Notes: a model not told the origin generated them from the letters alone. A DNA stretch of 64,000 bases from Variovorax sp. OAS795 (GCF_040546685.1 NZ_JBEPOH010000001.1:4402001-4466000), one strand, 5' to 3'; counted from the stretch's first letter, positions 8,212 through 17,748 are shown. Numbers and translations: made by a program.

Positions 8212-9589
8212 CTATTCGAGCGTCGGCTCGGCCCGCGTCTCATCGAGCGGCGCGGCTTCGGTCACCACAGGGTCGGCGGCCTGCGCAATGGCCAGCACCG
8301 CGGCCGCCGTGCGTTCGGCCGCACCGCGGTTCGATGAAGAGAAGGCCAGCGCGGCCTCCGCCATCACGGCGCGGCGTTCGGGGTTCTCGACCAGCTTGAG
8401 CGCCGCGGTCACGGCCTGCTCCATGTTCTCGACGCGCAAGGACGCGCCGGCCGCGAGCGACAGTTGCGCGGCCTCGGCAAAGTTGAAGGTCGATGGGCCC
8501 ATGACCACCGGGCAACCGCATGCGGCCGGCTCGATGAGGTTCTGTCCACCCAGCGGCTCGAAGCTTCCGCCGAGCAGTGCGACATCGGCCAGGCCGTAGT
8601 ACAGGGCCATCTCTCCGAGCGAATCGCCGAGCCAGATCTCGGCGTCGGCCGGCTGGCCCGCGGCGCTGCGGCGGGCCACCGCGAAGCCCTGCGATTCGAT
8701 CAGTGCGGCCACTTCGTCGAAACGCTGCGGATGGCGCGGCACGATCATCCACTGCACGTCGTGCACGCGCTTGGCAATCGAACGCACCGCGCCCTGCTCG
8801 GGCGGCACCGGTGCGGTGGCGCCAAAGCGCTTGAGCACCTCGAGAAGCATGCGCTCCTCGCCGTCGCGCGAACTCGCGAGCACCACCATCGGCTTGGGCA
8901 GGCGCTCGCGCAGCGCCACGGCCGCGGTGAGCTGGCGCGCATCGGGCGAGGCATCGAACTTGAGGTTGCCGTAGATGCCGGCCACCTTGGCGCCGAGCGA
9001 CACCAGCCGGTGCGCATCGGCTTCGGTCTGGGCCCACACGGCGGCCAGCGCCGAGTACGCGGGGCGCGCGAGCCAGCCCAGGCGCTCGGCCGCGGCGAGC
9101 GATTTTTCATTGAGCCGCGCGTTGGCCAGCACCAGCGGAATGCGGCGTTCGGCGCAGGCCGCCGCCATCTCGGGCCAGACCTCGGTTTCCATCAGCACGC
9201 CGATGCGGGGCTGGAAGCGGTCGAGAAAGCGCGCCACGGCGCCGGGCGTGTCCCACGGCTGCCAGACCTGCGTATCGCCGGGTTCGAGCAGCTTGGCGCC
9301 TTCTTCGCGGCCCGTGGCCGTGCCGTGCGTGAGCAGGATCGGTATGCCGGGATATTGCCGGCGCAACTCCGCGATCAGGATGGCGGCCGCGCGCGTTTCG
9401 CCCAGCGAGACCGCGTGCACCCAGCACTGGCCTTCACCGGTGGTGGCGTCGTCGTAATGGCCGAAGCGCTCTTCGACGGCCACGGCGTAGCCCGGTTCGG
9501 CCACCCGCGCGGCGCCGCAGCTTGCGGCGAACCAGCGGTTGCACGGCGGTGGTGAAGGCGCCATAAAGGCGCAGCAGCAGCGAACGCAC
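8212..9589 (-). CDS. waaA: 3-deoxy-D-manno-octulosonic acid (Kdo) transferase, frameshifted near its start
   Basis: WaaA transfers Kdo from CMP-Kdo to lipid A on the cytoplasmic face of the inner membrane. The body is clear: WVHAVSLGETRAA, ILLTHGTATGREEGA, FLDRFQPRIGVLMETEVWPE, LVLANARLNEKS and the C-terminal LLGGSFEPLGGQNLIEPAACG. The expected N-terminal anchor (GTG at 9589, then RSLLLRLYGAFTTAVQ) is encoded in another frame; the frames meet in the CG-rich run at about 9503-9516, where one base is extra or two are missing. If the sequence is right, translation would have to begin at the ATG at 9564, without the membrane anchor. The GTG lies 4 bases after the phosphohexomutase stop, so the two are an operon. 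A consensus indel is the simplest explanation. Confidence 0.85.
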
Positions 9590-9593
9590 GGTC

Positions 9594-10976
9594 TCAGTGC
9601 GACGCTTCGGCCAGCGTCGCGTCGGCCTTGACGGTTCGAAGGAGCGCGAGCATTTCGGCTTCGATACGCTTCAGGGCCGCATCGGTCTGGCCCTCGAAGC
9701 GCAGCACCAGCACCGGCGTGGTGTTGGAAGCGCGGATGAGCCCGAAACCGTCCGGCCAGTCGACCCGCAGGCCGTCGATGGTCGAGACCACCGCGGGTGC
9801 CGCAAAGCGCGCACTGGCGACGAGCTGGTCGACCACCGCGTGCGGTTCGCCCTCGGCGCACTTCACGTTGAGTTCGGGGGTCGAGAAGCTCGTGGGCAAT
9901 GCATTGAGCGTGTCGCTCGCGTTCGGCGTCTTGCTCAAGATCTCGAGCAGGCGGCAGCCCGCGTAGGTGCCATCGTCGAAGCCGAACCAGCGCTCCTTGA
10001 AGAAGATGTGGCCGCTCATCTCGCCGCCCAGCGGCGAATCGATTTCCTTCATCTTGGCCTTGATGAGCGAATGGCCGGTCTTGAAGATCATGGGCTTGCC
10101 GCCCGCCGCCTCGATGGCCGGCGCGAGGCGCTGCGAGCACTTCACGTCGTACACGATGGTGCCGCCCGGCACGCGCGAGAGCACGTCCTGTGCAAAGAGC
10201 TGCATCTGGCGGTCGGGGAAGATGTTCTGGCCGTCCTTGGTGACGATGCCCAGCCGGTCGCCGTCGCCGTCGAACGCGAGGCCCAGCTCGGCGTCGCCCG
10301 AGGCCAGCGCGGCCATCAGGTCCCTGAGATTCTCGGGCCGGCTCGGATCGGGGTGGTGATTGGGAAAGTCGCCGTCGACCTCGCTGAACAGCTCGGTCAC
10401 TTCGCAGCCGATGGCGCGGAAGATCGCGGGTGCCGTGGCGCCCGCGATGCCGTTGCCCGAATCGACCACGATCTTCAGCGGGCGCGCCAGCTTGATGTCG
10501 CCCACGATGCGCTGCGTGTAGGCCTCGGTCACGTCGACCTTGCGCACGCTGCCGCCGGGCGCGAGCCTTGCGCTGCCGTCTTCCATCACCTTGCGCAGGC
10601 CCTGGATCTCGTCGCCGTAGATGGCGCGCCCGGCCAGCACCATCTTGAAGCCGTTGTAGTCCTTGGGGTTGTGGCTGCCCGTGACCTGGATGCCGCTCGA
10701 ACTCAGCGTATGGGCCGCAAAGTAGAGCATGGGCGTGGTCACCGCCCCCACGTCGATCACCTCGATGCCGGTCGCAACCAATCCGCTGATCAGCGCCTCG
10801 ACGAGCGCGGGGCCCGAGAGGCGGCCGTCGCGGCCCACGGCCACGGTCTTTTCACCGGCTGCGCGTGCGGCACTGCCGAAAGCCCGGCCGAGCGCTTCCG
10901 CGACCTCGGCATCGAGCGTGACGGGCACGACGCCCCGGATGTCATAGGCCTTGAAGATCGATGCGCTGAGTTGCAT
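9594..10976 (-). CDS. Phosphomannomutase/phosphoglucomutase
   Basis: This 460-residue enzyme interconverts hexose 6-phosphates and 1-phosphates for sugar-nucleotide synthesis (LPS, exopolysaccharide). It shows all four alpha-D-phosphohexomutase signatures: the phosphoserine loop VTGSHNPKDYNG, the metal-binding loop DGDGDRLG, the sugar-specificity loop GGEMSGHIFF and the phosphate-binding RASNTTP. Length and the start FKAYDIRGVV match the bacterial AlgC/ManB group, which usually accepts both mannose and glucose phosphates. It is transcribed toward waaA with 4-base spacing, consistent with a shared envelope-polysaccharide role, and is divergent from the DNA-repair operon. Confidence 0.93.
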   Translation of the reverse strand: MQLSASIFKAYDIRGVVPVTLDAEVAEALGRAFGSAARAAGEKTVAVGRDGRLSGPALVEALISGLVATGIEVIDVGAVTTPMLYFAAHTLSSSGIQVTGSHNPKDYNGFKMVLAGRAIYGDEIQGLRKVMEDGSARLAPGGSVRKVDVTEAYTQRIVGDIKLARPLKIVVDSGNGIAGATAPAIFRAIGCEVTELFSEVDGDFPNHHPDPSRPENLRDLMAALASGDAELGLAFDGDGDRLGIVTKDGQNIFPDRQMQLFAQDVLSRVPGGTIVYDVKCSQRLAPAIEAAGGKPMIFKTGHSLIKAKMKEIDSPLGGEMSGHIFFKERWFGFDDGTYAGCRLLEILSKTPNASDTLNALPTSFSTPELNVKCAEGEPHAVVDQLVASARFAAPAVVSTIDGLRVDWPDGFGLIRASNTTPVLVLRFEGQTDAALKRIEAEMLALLRTVKADATLAEASH

Positions 10977-11087
10977 GAAGAGGCATTCCCTGTAGTTCTA
11001 AAGACTGGGCCATTGTAGGCAAGGGTTCCGGCGCCCACATGTCCGGAAACGGCCAGTTGAAACGACTCGAAACCTTATCATTTGCCC

Positions 11088-12665
11088 ATGCCTACCCTTC
11101 ATGCCTCCACCGAAGCGCTCGAGAGCGACGCCTGCTACCTGGCAATGAAGACGCACGACGCGCGCTTCGACGGCTCGTTCTTCACCGCGGTGACCTCCAC
11201 CGGCATCTACTGCCGGCCGGTCTGCCGCGTGAAGCTGCCGCGGCGCGAGAACTGCAGGTTCTTCCGCCATGCGGCGCAGGCAGAGGCCGAAGGCTTTCGC
11301 CCCTGCCTGCGGTGCCGGCCCGAACTCGCACCGCGCGCCGCCAGCTGGTCGACCGAAGACGCATCGCGCATCCTCGCGCTGCAGGCCGCACGGCTCATCG
11401 ACGAGCCCGATGCCTGGGCCGAAGAAGGCCCGGGCGCGGCGCAGATCGCGGCGCGGCTCGGCGTGAGCGACCGCCACCTGCGGCGCATCTTCGAGGCGCA
11501 GTTCGGCGTGTCCCCGTTGCAGTACCTGCAAACGCGCCGCCTGCTGGCCGCCAAGCAGCTGATCGCCGATACGCGGCTGCCGATGACGCAAGTGGCGCTG
11601 GCCAGCGGCTTCGCGAGCGTGCGGCGGTTCAACGCGGCCTTCGTGGCGCACTACGGCCTCAACCCCAGTGCGCTGCGGCGCGCCGGCGGCGTGGAGGGTG
11701 GCGAAGGCAAGGCCATCGAAGTGCGGCTGGGCTATCGTCCGCCGTACGACGCCGACGCGATGTTCGGCTTCTTCGCACGCCGTGCGCTGCGCGGTGTCGA
11801 GGCGGCAAGCACGGCCGATGGCCAGGCGCCCGCCAAGGGCAGCATGCCGACCTATGTTCGCCTCGCCCGCACGCTGCGCGTGCAGCAAGCGGGACAGGCG
11901 CATGCCGGCTGGCTGCAGTTGCGCTTCGACATGGCGCGCGAGCAGATGCTGCTGTCGGTCAGCGATTCGCTCGCCGCGGTGCTGCCGATCGTGATCAGCC
12001 GCGCTCGCGCCATGCTCGACCTGGACGCCGAGCCGATGGCCATCAACGCGGCGCTGCACGCATCCTTTCCGCATGGCGACGGACTGCGCGTGCCGGGCAC
12101 GGTCGACGGCTTCGAGCTGGCGGTGCGCGCAGTGCTCGGGCAGCAGGTCACGGTGGCTGCGGCGCGCACGCTGGGCTCGCGGCTGGTCGAAGCTTTCGGC
12201 GAGCCGATCGCCACGCCCATCGAGGGGCTGGACCGGCTGTTCCCCACGCCCGCGGCACTGGCCGAAGCAAGCGGTGATGCGCTGGGGCAACTCGGCATCG
12301 TGCGGCAGCGGCAGGCCGCTCTTCAGGCCATCGCACGCGAAGTCGCCGCCGGCAAGCTGGCGCTGCATGCGGGGGCCGACGTGCCCTCGACCATCGCCGC
12401 GCTGCAGGAGCTCCCCGGCATCGGCGCATGGACGGCGCAGTACATCGCGATGCGCGCACTGCGCTGGCCCGACGCGTTTCCCGCCGGCGACGTCGCGCTG
12501 CAGAAAGCCTTGGGCGTGACCACGGCGCGCGCGGCCGGCGAGGCATCGCGGGCATGGCGGCCGTGGCGCAGCTACGCAGTGCTGCGCGCCTGGCACGCGC
12601 CGGCGCCGGGTGCGGATGCGGCGCCGTCTTTCAACCACCTCGCAACGGCAGGCGCCACCGCCTGA
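11088..12665 (+). CDS. Ada-like regulator fused to 3-methyladenine DNA glycosylase (Ada N-terminal + AraC HTH + AlkA)
   Basis: A 525-residue fusion. Residues 16-80 form the Ada metal-binding domain with Cys42, Cys46, Cys73 and Cys76 (YCRPVC and CLRC); in Ada one such Cys accepts methyl from phosphotriesters and converts the protein to an activator. An AraC-type helix-turn-helix follows (IAARLGVSDRHLRRIFEAQFGVSPLQYLQ, about residues 121-150). The C-terminal half is AlkA: the N-terminal fold, AVLGQQVTVAAARTL, then the HhH-GPD segment LPGIGAWTAQYIAMRAL with the catalytic Asp shortly after (PDAFPAGD). It should both excise alkylated bases and activate alkylation-response genes. It is followed by ogt after 6 bases. 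I start at the ATG 11088; an upstream TTG in frame adds only two residues. Confidence 0.93.
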   Translation: MPTLHASTEALESDACYLAMKTHDARFDGSFFTAVTSTGIYCRPVCRVKLPRRENCRFFRHAAQAEAEGFRPCLRCRPELAPRAASWSTEDASRILALQAARLIDEPDAWAEEGPGAAQIAARLGVSDRHLRRIFEAQFGVSPLQYLQTRRLLAAKQLIADTRLPMTQVALASGFASVRRFNAAFVAHYGLNPSALRRAGGVEGGEGKAIEVRLGYRPPYDADAMFGFFARRALRGVEAASTADGQAPAKGSMPTYVRLARTLRVQQAGQAHAGWLQLRFDMAREQMLLSVSDSLAAVLPIVISRARAMLDLDAEPMAINAALHASFPHGDGLRVPGTVDGFELAVRAVLGQQVTVAAARTLGSRLVEAFGEPIATPIEGLDRLFPTPAALAEASGDALGQLGIVRQRQAALQAIAREVAAGKLALHAGADVPSTIAALQELPGIGAWTAQYIAMRALRWPDAFPAGDVALQKALGVTTARAAGEASRAWRPWRSYAVLRAWHAPAPGADAAPSFNHLATAGATA

Positions 12666-12671
12666 AACGCC

Positions 12672-13166
12672 ATGAAGTTCAAGAGCAAGACCCTCTACAC
12701 CTCGCACATCGATACGCCGCTCGGCGGCATCACGATGGCGGCCACCGACGAAGGCCTGGCCGGCGTCTGGTTCGACCAGCAGCGCCACTGGCCCGACACC
12801 ACGGGTTGGCAGGCGCGGGACGATCATCCGGCACTGGTCGAGGCCGGCATGCAGCTGCGCGACTACTTTGCCGGCAAGCGCGACACCTTCGACGTGAAGC
12901 TCGATCTGTCGCACGGCACCGCGTTCCAGCAGAGCGTGTGGCGGGCGCTGCTCGCCATACCGGCGGGCAAGACCATGACCTATGGCGCACTGAGCGCGAA
13001 CGTGGGCAACCCCACCGCAGTGCGCGCGGTGGGCGCGGCGGTGGGGCGCAACCCGATCAGCGTGATCGTGCCGTGCCACCGCGTGCTGGGTGCCGATGGG
13101 TCGCTGACCGGTTACGCTGGCGGGCTCCACCGCAAGACCGCGCTGCTGGCGCTGGAGTCGAAGTAG
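12672..13166 (+). CDS. ogt: Methylated-DNA-[protein]-cysteine S-methyltransferase
   Basis: This 164-residue suicide repair protein moves methyl from O6-methylguanine (or O4-methylthymine) to its own cysteine. The acceptor is Cys135 in IVPCHRVLG, preceded by the DNA-binding segment TMTYGALSANVGNPTAVRAVGAAVGRNP that includes the arginine finger region. The C-terminal GYAGGLHRKTALLALE is typical. It overlaps functionally with the Ada/AlkA fusion immediately upstream (6-base gap), making a compact alkylation-damage operon: the fusion lacks an Ada C-terminal methyltransferase domain, and this protein supplies that missing activity in trans. Confidence 0.95.
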   Translation: MKFKSKTLYTSHIDTPLGGITMAATDEGLAGVWFDQQRHWPDTTGWQARDDHPALVEAGMQLRDYFAGKRDTFDVKLDLSHGTAFQQSVWRALLAIPAGKTMTYGALSANVGNPTAVRAVGAAVGRNPISVIVPCHRVLGADGSLTGYAGGLHRKTALLALESK

Positions 13167-13211
13167 ACAGGGCCCGCGCCCGCGGCGATGCGCACCACCG
13201 AACGAGAACGC

Positions 13212-14183
13212 ATGAGCACGACAACAAAAGACAACACCGCCCCCGCCGCTTCATCACCCAAGCCCAAGGCCTGGCTCCTCGATCTCGTGCTGTTGGGCGC
13301 GCTCTGGGGCGCCTCCTTTCTCTTCATGCGCATCGGCGCGGCCGAGTTCGGTGCGTTGCCGGCGGCCGCGGTGCGGGTCGCGGTGGCCATGCTGTTCCTG
13401 TTGCCGCTGCTCTTCCTGCGCGGCCATGGCGCTGCGCTGGCGCAGCACTGGAAGGCAACGATGGCGATCGGCGTGCTGAACTCGGGCATTCCGTTCGCGC
13501 TCTTCTGCTTCGCCCTCTTGACCATCAACAGCGGCCTGGCAGCGGTGCTCAACGCCACGGTGCCGATGTTCGGCGCGCTGGTGGCGTGGGCCTGGTTCCG
13601 AGACCGGCCCGATGGCTCGCGCATCGTCGGCCTGGTCATCGGCTTCGCGGGCGTGGCCCTGCTGGCGAGCCGCAGCGCCGGATTGCATGCCGATGCAGGC
13701 GGCCATGCCGCACTGTGGGCCGTGCTGGCCTGCCTCGCCGCATGTGCGAGCTACGGCCTGTCGGCCAGCGCCACGCGGCGCTACCTGGGCGGCGTGCCCG
13801 CACTGGCCACGGCCACCGGCAGCCAGATCGGTGCCACGCTGTTCCTCGCGTTGCCCGCGCTGTGGTTCTGGCCCACGCAGATGCCGAGCCTGCGTGCATG
13901 GCTGGCCCTGCTTGCGCTGGGCGTGGCGTGCACCGGGCTTGCGTACATCCTGTTCTTCCGGCTCATCGCCAGTGCGGGGCCGGCGCGCGCGCTCACGGTG
14001 ACTTTCCTCGTGCCCGTGTTCGCGGTGTTCTACGGCGCGGTGTTTCTCGGCGAGAGCATCACGCAGTGGATGCTGATCTGCGCGGCCGTCATCGTCTGCG
14101 GCGTGGCCCTGTCCACCGGCCTCGTGAAGCTCTGGCCGCGCGCGAGCCCACCGGCCGCTACATCGCCCCCGCGACCACGTTGA
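13212..14183 (+). CDS. EamA/DMT-superfamily exporter
   Basis: A 323-residue inner-membrane protein with about ten transmembrane segments in two EamA repeats; the first opens LLGALWGASFLFMRIG and contains the repeat hallmark NSGLAAVLNATVPMFGALVAW, the second ends FLVPVFAVFYGAVFLGE. Members export amino acids, metabolites or drugs. I prefer the ATG at 13212 (MSTTTKDN) to the one at 13188, which would add eight charged residues. It lies 45 bases after ogt on the same strand and may be co-transcribed. Its 3' end overlaps the convergent DUF1345 gene by 26 bases. The substrate is unknown. Confidence 0.88.
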   Translation: MSTTTKDNTAPAASSPKPKAWLLDLVLLGALWGASFLFMRIGAAEFGALPAAAVRVAVAMLFLLPLLFLRGHGAALAQHWKATMAIGVLNSGIPFALFCFALLTINSGLAAVLNATVPMFGALVAWAWFRDRPDGSRIVGLVIGFAGVALLASRSAGLHADAGGHAALWAVLACLAACASYGLSASATRRYLGGVPALATATGSQIGATLFLALPALWFWPTQMPSLRAWLALLALGVACTGLAYILFFRLIASAGPARALTVTFLVPVFAVFYGAVFLGESITQWMLICAAVIVCGVALSTGLVKLWPRASPPAATSPPRPR

Positions 14184-14817
14184 CGGACAGCGCGAGCACC
14201 AGCATGTTGAAGGCGAAGGCCAGGACGCTGTGCACCAGCGTGATGCGGCGCATCTCCCGCGACGTGGCCTGCACGTCGGACACCTGCGTGGTCATGCCGA
14301 CCACGTAGGCGTAGTAGATGAAGTCGAAATAGTCCGGCTCCTCCTTGCCGGGAAAATCGAGCCCGCCGTCGGGCGAGCCGTCGCGCTGGTCGATGTAGTA
14401 GCGGTGCGCATAGTGAAAGGCGTAGATCGTGTGCATCATGAGCCACGAGCCCGCCAGCGCCACCACCCCGAGCGCGATATGCCCCGCGCGCGCCGGCCCG
14501 CTCATGAGCTTGACCTGCTGCAGCAGCATCGCGATGGCCACCACGCTCGCCCCGATGACCGCGAGCATCGATACCAGGATCACGACGTTGGGCTGGTCCA
14601 GCGACTGCGCGCGCTGGCGGGTTTTCTGTGCATCGAAAGTATCTGCCAGCCACCACGTCAGCAGGAGAAACACCACGCAATTGGTGCACCAGCCTGCCAG
14701 TGCCCGTGCCATGCCGTCGAGCGGCCAGGCGCCGGCCGCGACAGCGATGCCCGCCACGCCGGCATAGAGAAGACGCTGCGGACCGGTGGTCGCGGAGAGG
14801 TGTTTGCGCATCGTCAA
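14158..14817 (-). CDS. DUF1345 family membrane protein
   Basis: A 219-residue integral membrane protein with about five hydrophobic segments (LLYAGVAGIAVAAGAW, WCTNCVVFLLLTWWLA, VVILVSMLAVIGASVVAIAMLL, IALGVVALAGSWLMMHTIYAF, LVHSVLAFAFNMLVLALSVNVVAG). The conserved DUF1345 elements are HTIYAFHYAHRYY and the stretch EEPDYFDFIYYAYVVGMTTQVSDV. Function is not known for the family; the FDFxYY core with acidic residues suggests an ion- or metal-related role, but that is speculation. It appears monocistronic, tail-to-tail with the EamA gene. Confidence 0.88.
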   Translation of the reverse strand: MTMRKHLSATTGPQRLLYAGVAGIAVAAGAWPLDGMARALAGWCTNCVVFLLLTWWLADTFDAQKTRQRAQSLDQPNVVILVSMLAVIGASVVAIAMLLQQVKLMSGPARAGHIALGVVALAGSWLMMHTIYAFHYAHRYYIDQRDGSPDGGLDFPGKEEPDYFDFIYYAYVVGMTTQVSDVQATSREMRRITLVHSVLAFAFNMLVLALSVNVVAGAM

Positions 14818-15022
14818 AGCTTAGCTTGAATACTTTCTTCAGACCTGACCGTGCCTGCATCGCCGCCGTCCTACACATGCAACGGCAATCTGCGCATTCG
14901 CCTCCCGCGGGCGCGCAGTTAACTTTGGAGGACATCAAAAAGGGAGCCGTCGCCCGGAGCCCGCGCGCATAAATATTGCGTGCCCAGCCCGAGGCGTATT
15001 TTTTTGCCTGGAAGGACCCTTC

Positions 15023-15862
15023 ATGCCGCTGCCACGCTCCCGCCCACTTGCCGCCACATCGAGATTGACAACACTGGTCACGTTGGCCGGTGCCGGATTG
15101 CTCTTCGCCCATGCCGCGGCCTGGGCCGAGCCTTCACCCGCACTGGACCGCTTCAGCTTCTCGGTGGGAGCCTTCAGCGCCGATCCCAAATTCAATGCCT
15201 CCGTCAACTCGCCCTACGGTGCGCTGCGCACGCGCGACCTCGAGCCCGGCCGCGTGACCATGCCCCGCGTCACGGCCGACCTGCTGATCGGCGACAACCA
15301 CGGCCTCTCGTTCGACTACTACCGCTACAAGCGCGACTACTTCGGCCAGGCCGGCGGCAACGAGTCCTTCGGCGGCTTCGGCACGGTCAGCGCGGTGGGC
15401 AACGCCAACCTCAACGTGAAGCTCGACTTCGCGAAGCTCTCGTACAAGTGGTGGCTCGGCTCGGGCAACACGGTGTTCGGCCTGGGCGCGGGCGCGGCCT
15501 ACTACAGCATCGGCGTGGGCACCAACGCCAACGTCGCGGTGAACGGACGCATCCGAACATTGAACGAAGACTCGAGCGACAACGCCGTTGCGCCACTGCT
15601 CGAACTGGGCGTCCGGCATGCCATCAATCCGGACCTGCGCCTGTTTGCCGACCTCTCCGGCGTGCGCAAGGGCGGCGGCCGGTTCCACGGCAGCATCTAC
15701 AACGCTTCCGCGGGGGTCGAATGGTTCCCGGTGAAGAACGTCGGCGTGGTGCTCGCCTATGGCGTCACCGACATCGACCTCGCGCGCGAGGGCAGCACCA
15801 CGGAGACCCGCGTCAAGGTCAGGCTGCACGGACCCTCGGCCTTCCTCAAGGCGCGCTTCTGA
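15023..15862 (+). CDS. Outer-membrane beta-barrel protein of unknown function
   Basis: This 279-residue protein starts after a good ribosome-binding site (GGAAGGA) and has a signal peptide ending near AAAWAEPSPA. The rest alternates polar and aromatic residues in short strands (RFSFSVGAFSAD, GLSFDYYRYKRDYF, LSYKWWLGSGNTVFGLGAGAAYYS, DLRLFADLSGV, ASAGVEWFPVKNVGVVLAYG) and ends in an aromatic residue (FLKARF), the C-terminal signature of proteins assembled by Bam. About ten to twelve strands could fit. It is reminiscent of OmpW or of uncharacterised Comamonadaceae porin-like proteins, but I cannot assign a family. It stands alone between the DUF1345 gene and the PhnD-like gene. Confidence 0.75.
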   Translation: MPLPRSRPLAATSRLTTLVTLAGAGLLFAHAAAWAEPSPALDRFSFSVGAFSADPKFNASVNSPYGALRTRDLEPGRVTMPRVTADLLIGDNHGLSFDYYRYKRDYFGQAGGNESFGGFGTVSAVGNANLNVKLDFAKLSYKWWLGSGNTVFGLGAGAAYYSIGVGTNANVAVNGRIRTLNEDSSDNAVAPLLELGVRHAINPDLRLFADLSGVRKGGGRFHGSIYNASAGVEWFPVKNVGVVLAYGVTDIDLAREGSTTETRVKVRLHGPSAFLKARF

Positions 15863-15957
15863 GGCTGGAGCGCAGCGCCATGCACCGGGAGTGGTGCGCA
15901 AAGGTATAGGTGCTTGCGATCATCGGCAGAGACGCGAGCGGCCCCTAAGATCTTTTC

Positions 15958-16845
15958 ATGGACCTCCGCACCCCCACCACCTTCCGCGCAGAGACGCGCG
16001 CCACCCGGACAGAAGCCCGCCCCCTCCAACCATCGCTGCGCGCTGCGGCCCACACAGCGGCTGCGCTGCTGCTGGCCGCGGCGTTGCCGGCCCACGCGCT
16101 GGTCATCGGCGTGACGGAAGGCGTGAGCTACCAGGTCACCGAAAGCCAGATCGCGCCGCGTTTCGAGCCCATTGCCGAGGTCCTGAGCAAGGCGCTGAAG
16201 CAGCCCGTGACCATCAAGGTGTTGATTTCATACAACGGCGCGCGCGAGGCCTTGAAGGAACAGCAGGTCGACATCGCGTTCATCCACCCGGCCCACGTGG
16301 CCATGGAAGCCGTGAAGAGCGGCCGCTACCAGGCCCTGGCATGGACCAGCGGCTTCACCGCGTACAAGGTGTCGCTCCTGTGCAAGGAGCCGCAGCCCAT
16401 CTCCGACTGGAAGAGCATGTCGGGCAAGGGCCTGGTGATGCCCGACCCGGATTCGATCACCTCGGTGATCACGCGCGCCATGCTGCGCGAGCACGGCCTG
16501 CAGCCCGCCGCACTCAAGCTCACCAACACGCGCTACCAGGACGCGGTCCCGTTCTATGTGCAGAACAACTTCGCGGCCTACGGCGCCACGGCCGCGTCGG
16601 GCGTGGTCAAGACCTGGAAAGACGGCGGCGGCAACGTGTGCGCGGAGTCGCGCGCGGTTCCCATCAAGCAGTGGGTGGCGTCGCGCAAGCTCGATGCCGC
16701 CACCGCCAGCGCCGCGCGCGAAGCCCTGCTGGGCCTGGCACAAAGCGACGCCGGCAAGCGCGCGCTCGCCACATCGACCTACACTGGCTTCGTCGCACCC
16801 TCCGCCGACGTCGAGACGGCCCTGATGACTTGGCTCGGCATCTGA
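15958..16845 (+). CDS. PhnD-like phosphate/phosphonate ABC transporter substrate-binding protein
   Basis: A 295-residue periplasmic binding protein of the PhnD/PtxB type. After a long N-region and hydrophobic signal core (AAALLLAAALPAHALVIGVT), it shows the family segments RFEPIAEVLSKALKQPVTIK, QQVDIAFIHPAHVAMEAV (the ligand-binding serine/histidine-type loop), YQDAVPFYVQNNFAAYGAT and the C-terminal STYTGFVAPSADVE. Real PhnD proteins bind phosphonates, phosphite or phosphate, but no ATPase or permease gene is adjacent, so this may be an orphan receptor for another small anion or a sensor input. It is 48 bases upstream of the GST gene on the same strand. Confidence 0.82.
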   Translation: MDLRTPTTFRAETRATRTEARPLQPSLRAAAHTAAALLLAAALPAHALVIGVTEGVSYQVTESQIAPRFEPIAEVLSKALKQPVTIKVLISYNGAREALKEQQVDIAFIHPAHVAMEAVKSGRYQALAWTSGFTAYKVSLLCKEPQPISDWKSMSGKGLVMPDPDSITSVITRAMLREHGLQPAALKLTNTRYQDAVPFYVQNNFAAYGATAASGVVKTWKDGGGNVCAESRAVPIKQWVASRKLDAATASAAREALLGLAQSDAGKRALATSTYTGFVAPSADVETALMTWLGI

Positions 16846-16893
16846 AGAAAGTTGGCGGGCGCGGTGCCCCACTCCGCATTCCATGAACCGCCC

Positions 16894-17598
16894 ATGACCG
16901 ACCTGTCCAGCTTTCCCATCACCCAGAAATGGCCTGCCCTCCACCCTGACCGGCTGCAGCTGTATTCGCTGCCCACGCCCAACGGCGTGAAGGTGTCGAT
17001 CATGCTGGAGGAAACCGGCCTCCCCTACGAGCCGCACCTGGTGAGCTTCGAGACCGGCGACCAGATGTCGCCCGAGTTCCTCTCGCTCAACCCGAACAAC
17101 AAGATTCCGGCCATCCTCGATCCCGACGGGCCCGGCGGCAAGCCGCTCGCGCTGTTCGAGTCGGGCGCCATTCTCCTGTACCTGGCCGACAAGACCAGCC
17201 AGTTCATTCCGCAGGACGCCGCGGGCCGCTACGAAACCATCCAGTGGCTGATGTTCCAGATGGGCGGCATCGGCCCGATGTTCGGACAGCTCGGCTTCTT
17301 CAACAAGTTTGCCGGCAAGGACTACGAGGACAAGCGTCCACGCGACCGCTACGTCGCCGAATCGAAGCGGCTGCTCGGCGTGCTCGACAAGCGGCTCGAA
17401 GGCCGCAACTGGGTCGCGGGCGACGGCTACACCATCGCGGACATCGCTATTTTTCCGTGGGTGCGCAACCTGGTCGGCTTCTACGAAGCGGGCGACCTGG
17501 TGGGCTTCGGCGAGTTCAGGAACGTGGCGCGCGTGCTCGAAGCCTTCGTGGCGCGGCCGGCCGTCGTGCGCGGCCTGGGCATCCCGAAGCGGGCCTGA
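16894..17598 (+). CDS. Glutathione S-transferase family protein (Nu-class/YfcG-like)
   Basis: A 234-residue cytoplasmic protein with a thioredoxin-like N-terminal domain (LQLYSLPTPNGVKVSIMLEETGLPYE) and an all-helical C-terminal domain. The NxK segment SLNPNNKIPAI and ESGAILLYLADK form the glutathione-binding site, as in YfcG/YghU-type enzymes, in which an Asn/Thr rather than a Cys or Ser sits near the thiol. Those proteins act as disulfide-bond reductases with glutathione. I start at ATG 16894 (MTDLSS) because upstream residues are not conserved-looking. It is the last gene before the siderophore island. Confidence 0.9.
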   Translation: MTDLSSFPITQKWPALHPDRLQLYSLPTPNGVKVSIMLEETGLPYEPHLVSFETGDQMSPEFLSLNPNNKIPAILDPDGPGGKPLALFESGAILLYLADKTSQFIPQDAAGRYETIQWLMFQMGGIGPMFGQLGFFNKFAGKDYEDKRPRDRYVAESKRLLGVLDKRLEGRNWVAGDGYTIADIAIFPWVRNLVGFYEAGDLVGFGEFRNVARVLEAFVARPAVVRGLGIPKRA

Positions 17599-17748
17599 TC
17601 GCGGCCTTGCTTCTTCGGCGACGTGGCCTCGTGCGCCCCGCCGAAAACAGAACTATTCATTTCCCGGACAGGTGTCTTTTTCAGGGCACGCGCGGGGGTT
17701 GCCGAATCTTTTCCCCGCCTCGTTCAGGCGCGGTTAAGGTTACACTTC

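Noticed and set aside
10977..11087. Sigma-70 promoter TTGAAA...TATCAT ahead of the Ada/AlkA gene
   Set aside because: The spacer is only 13 bases, too short for a normal promoter, so I did not annotate it.
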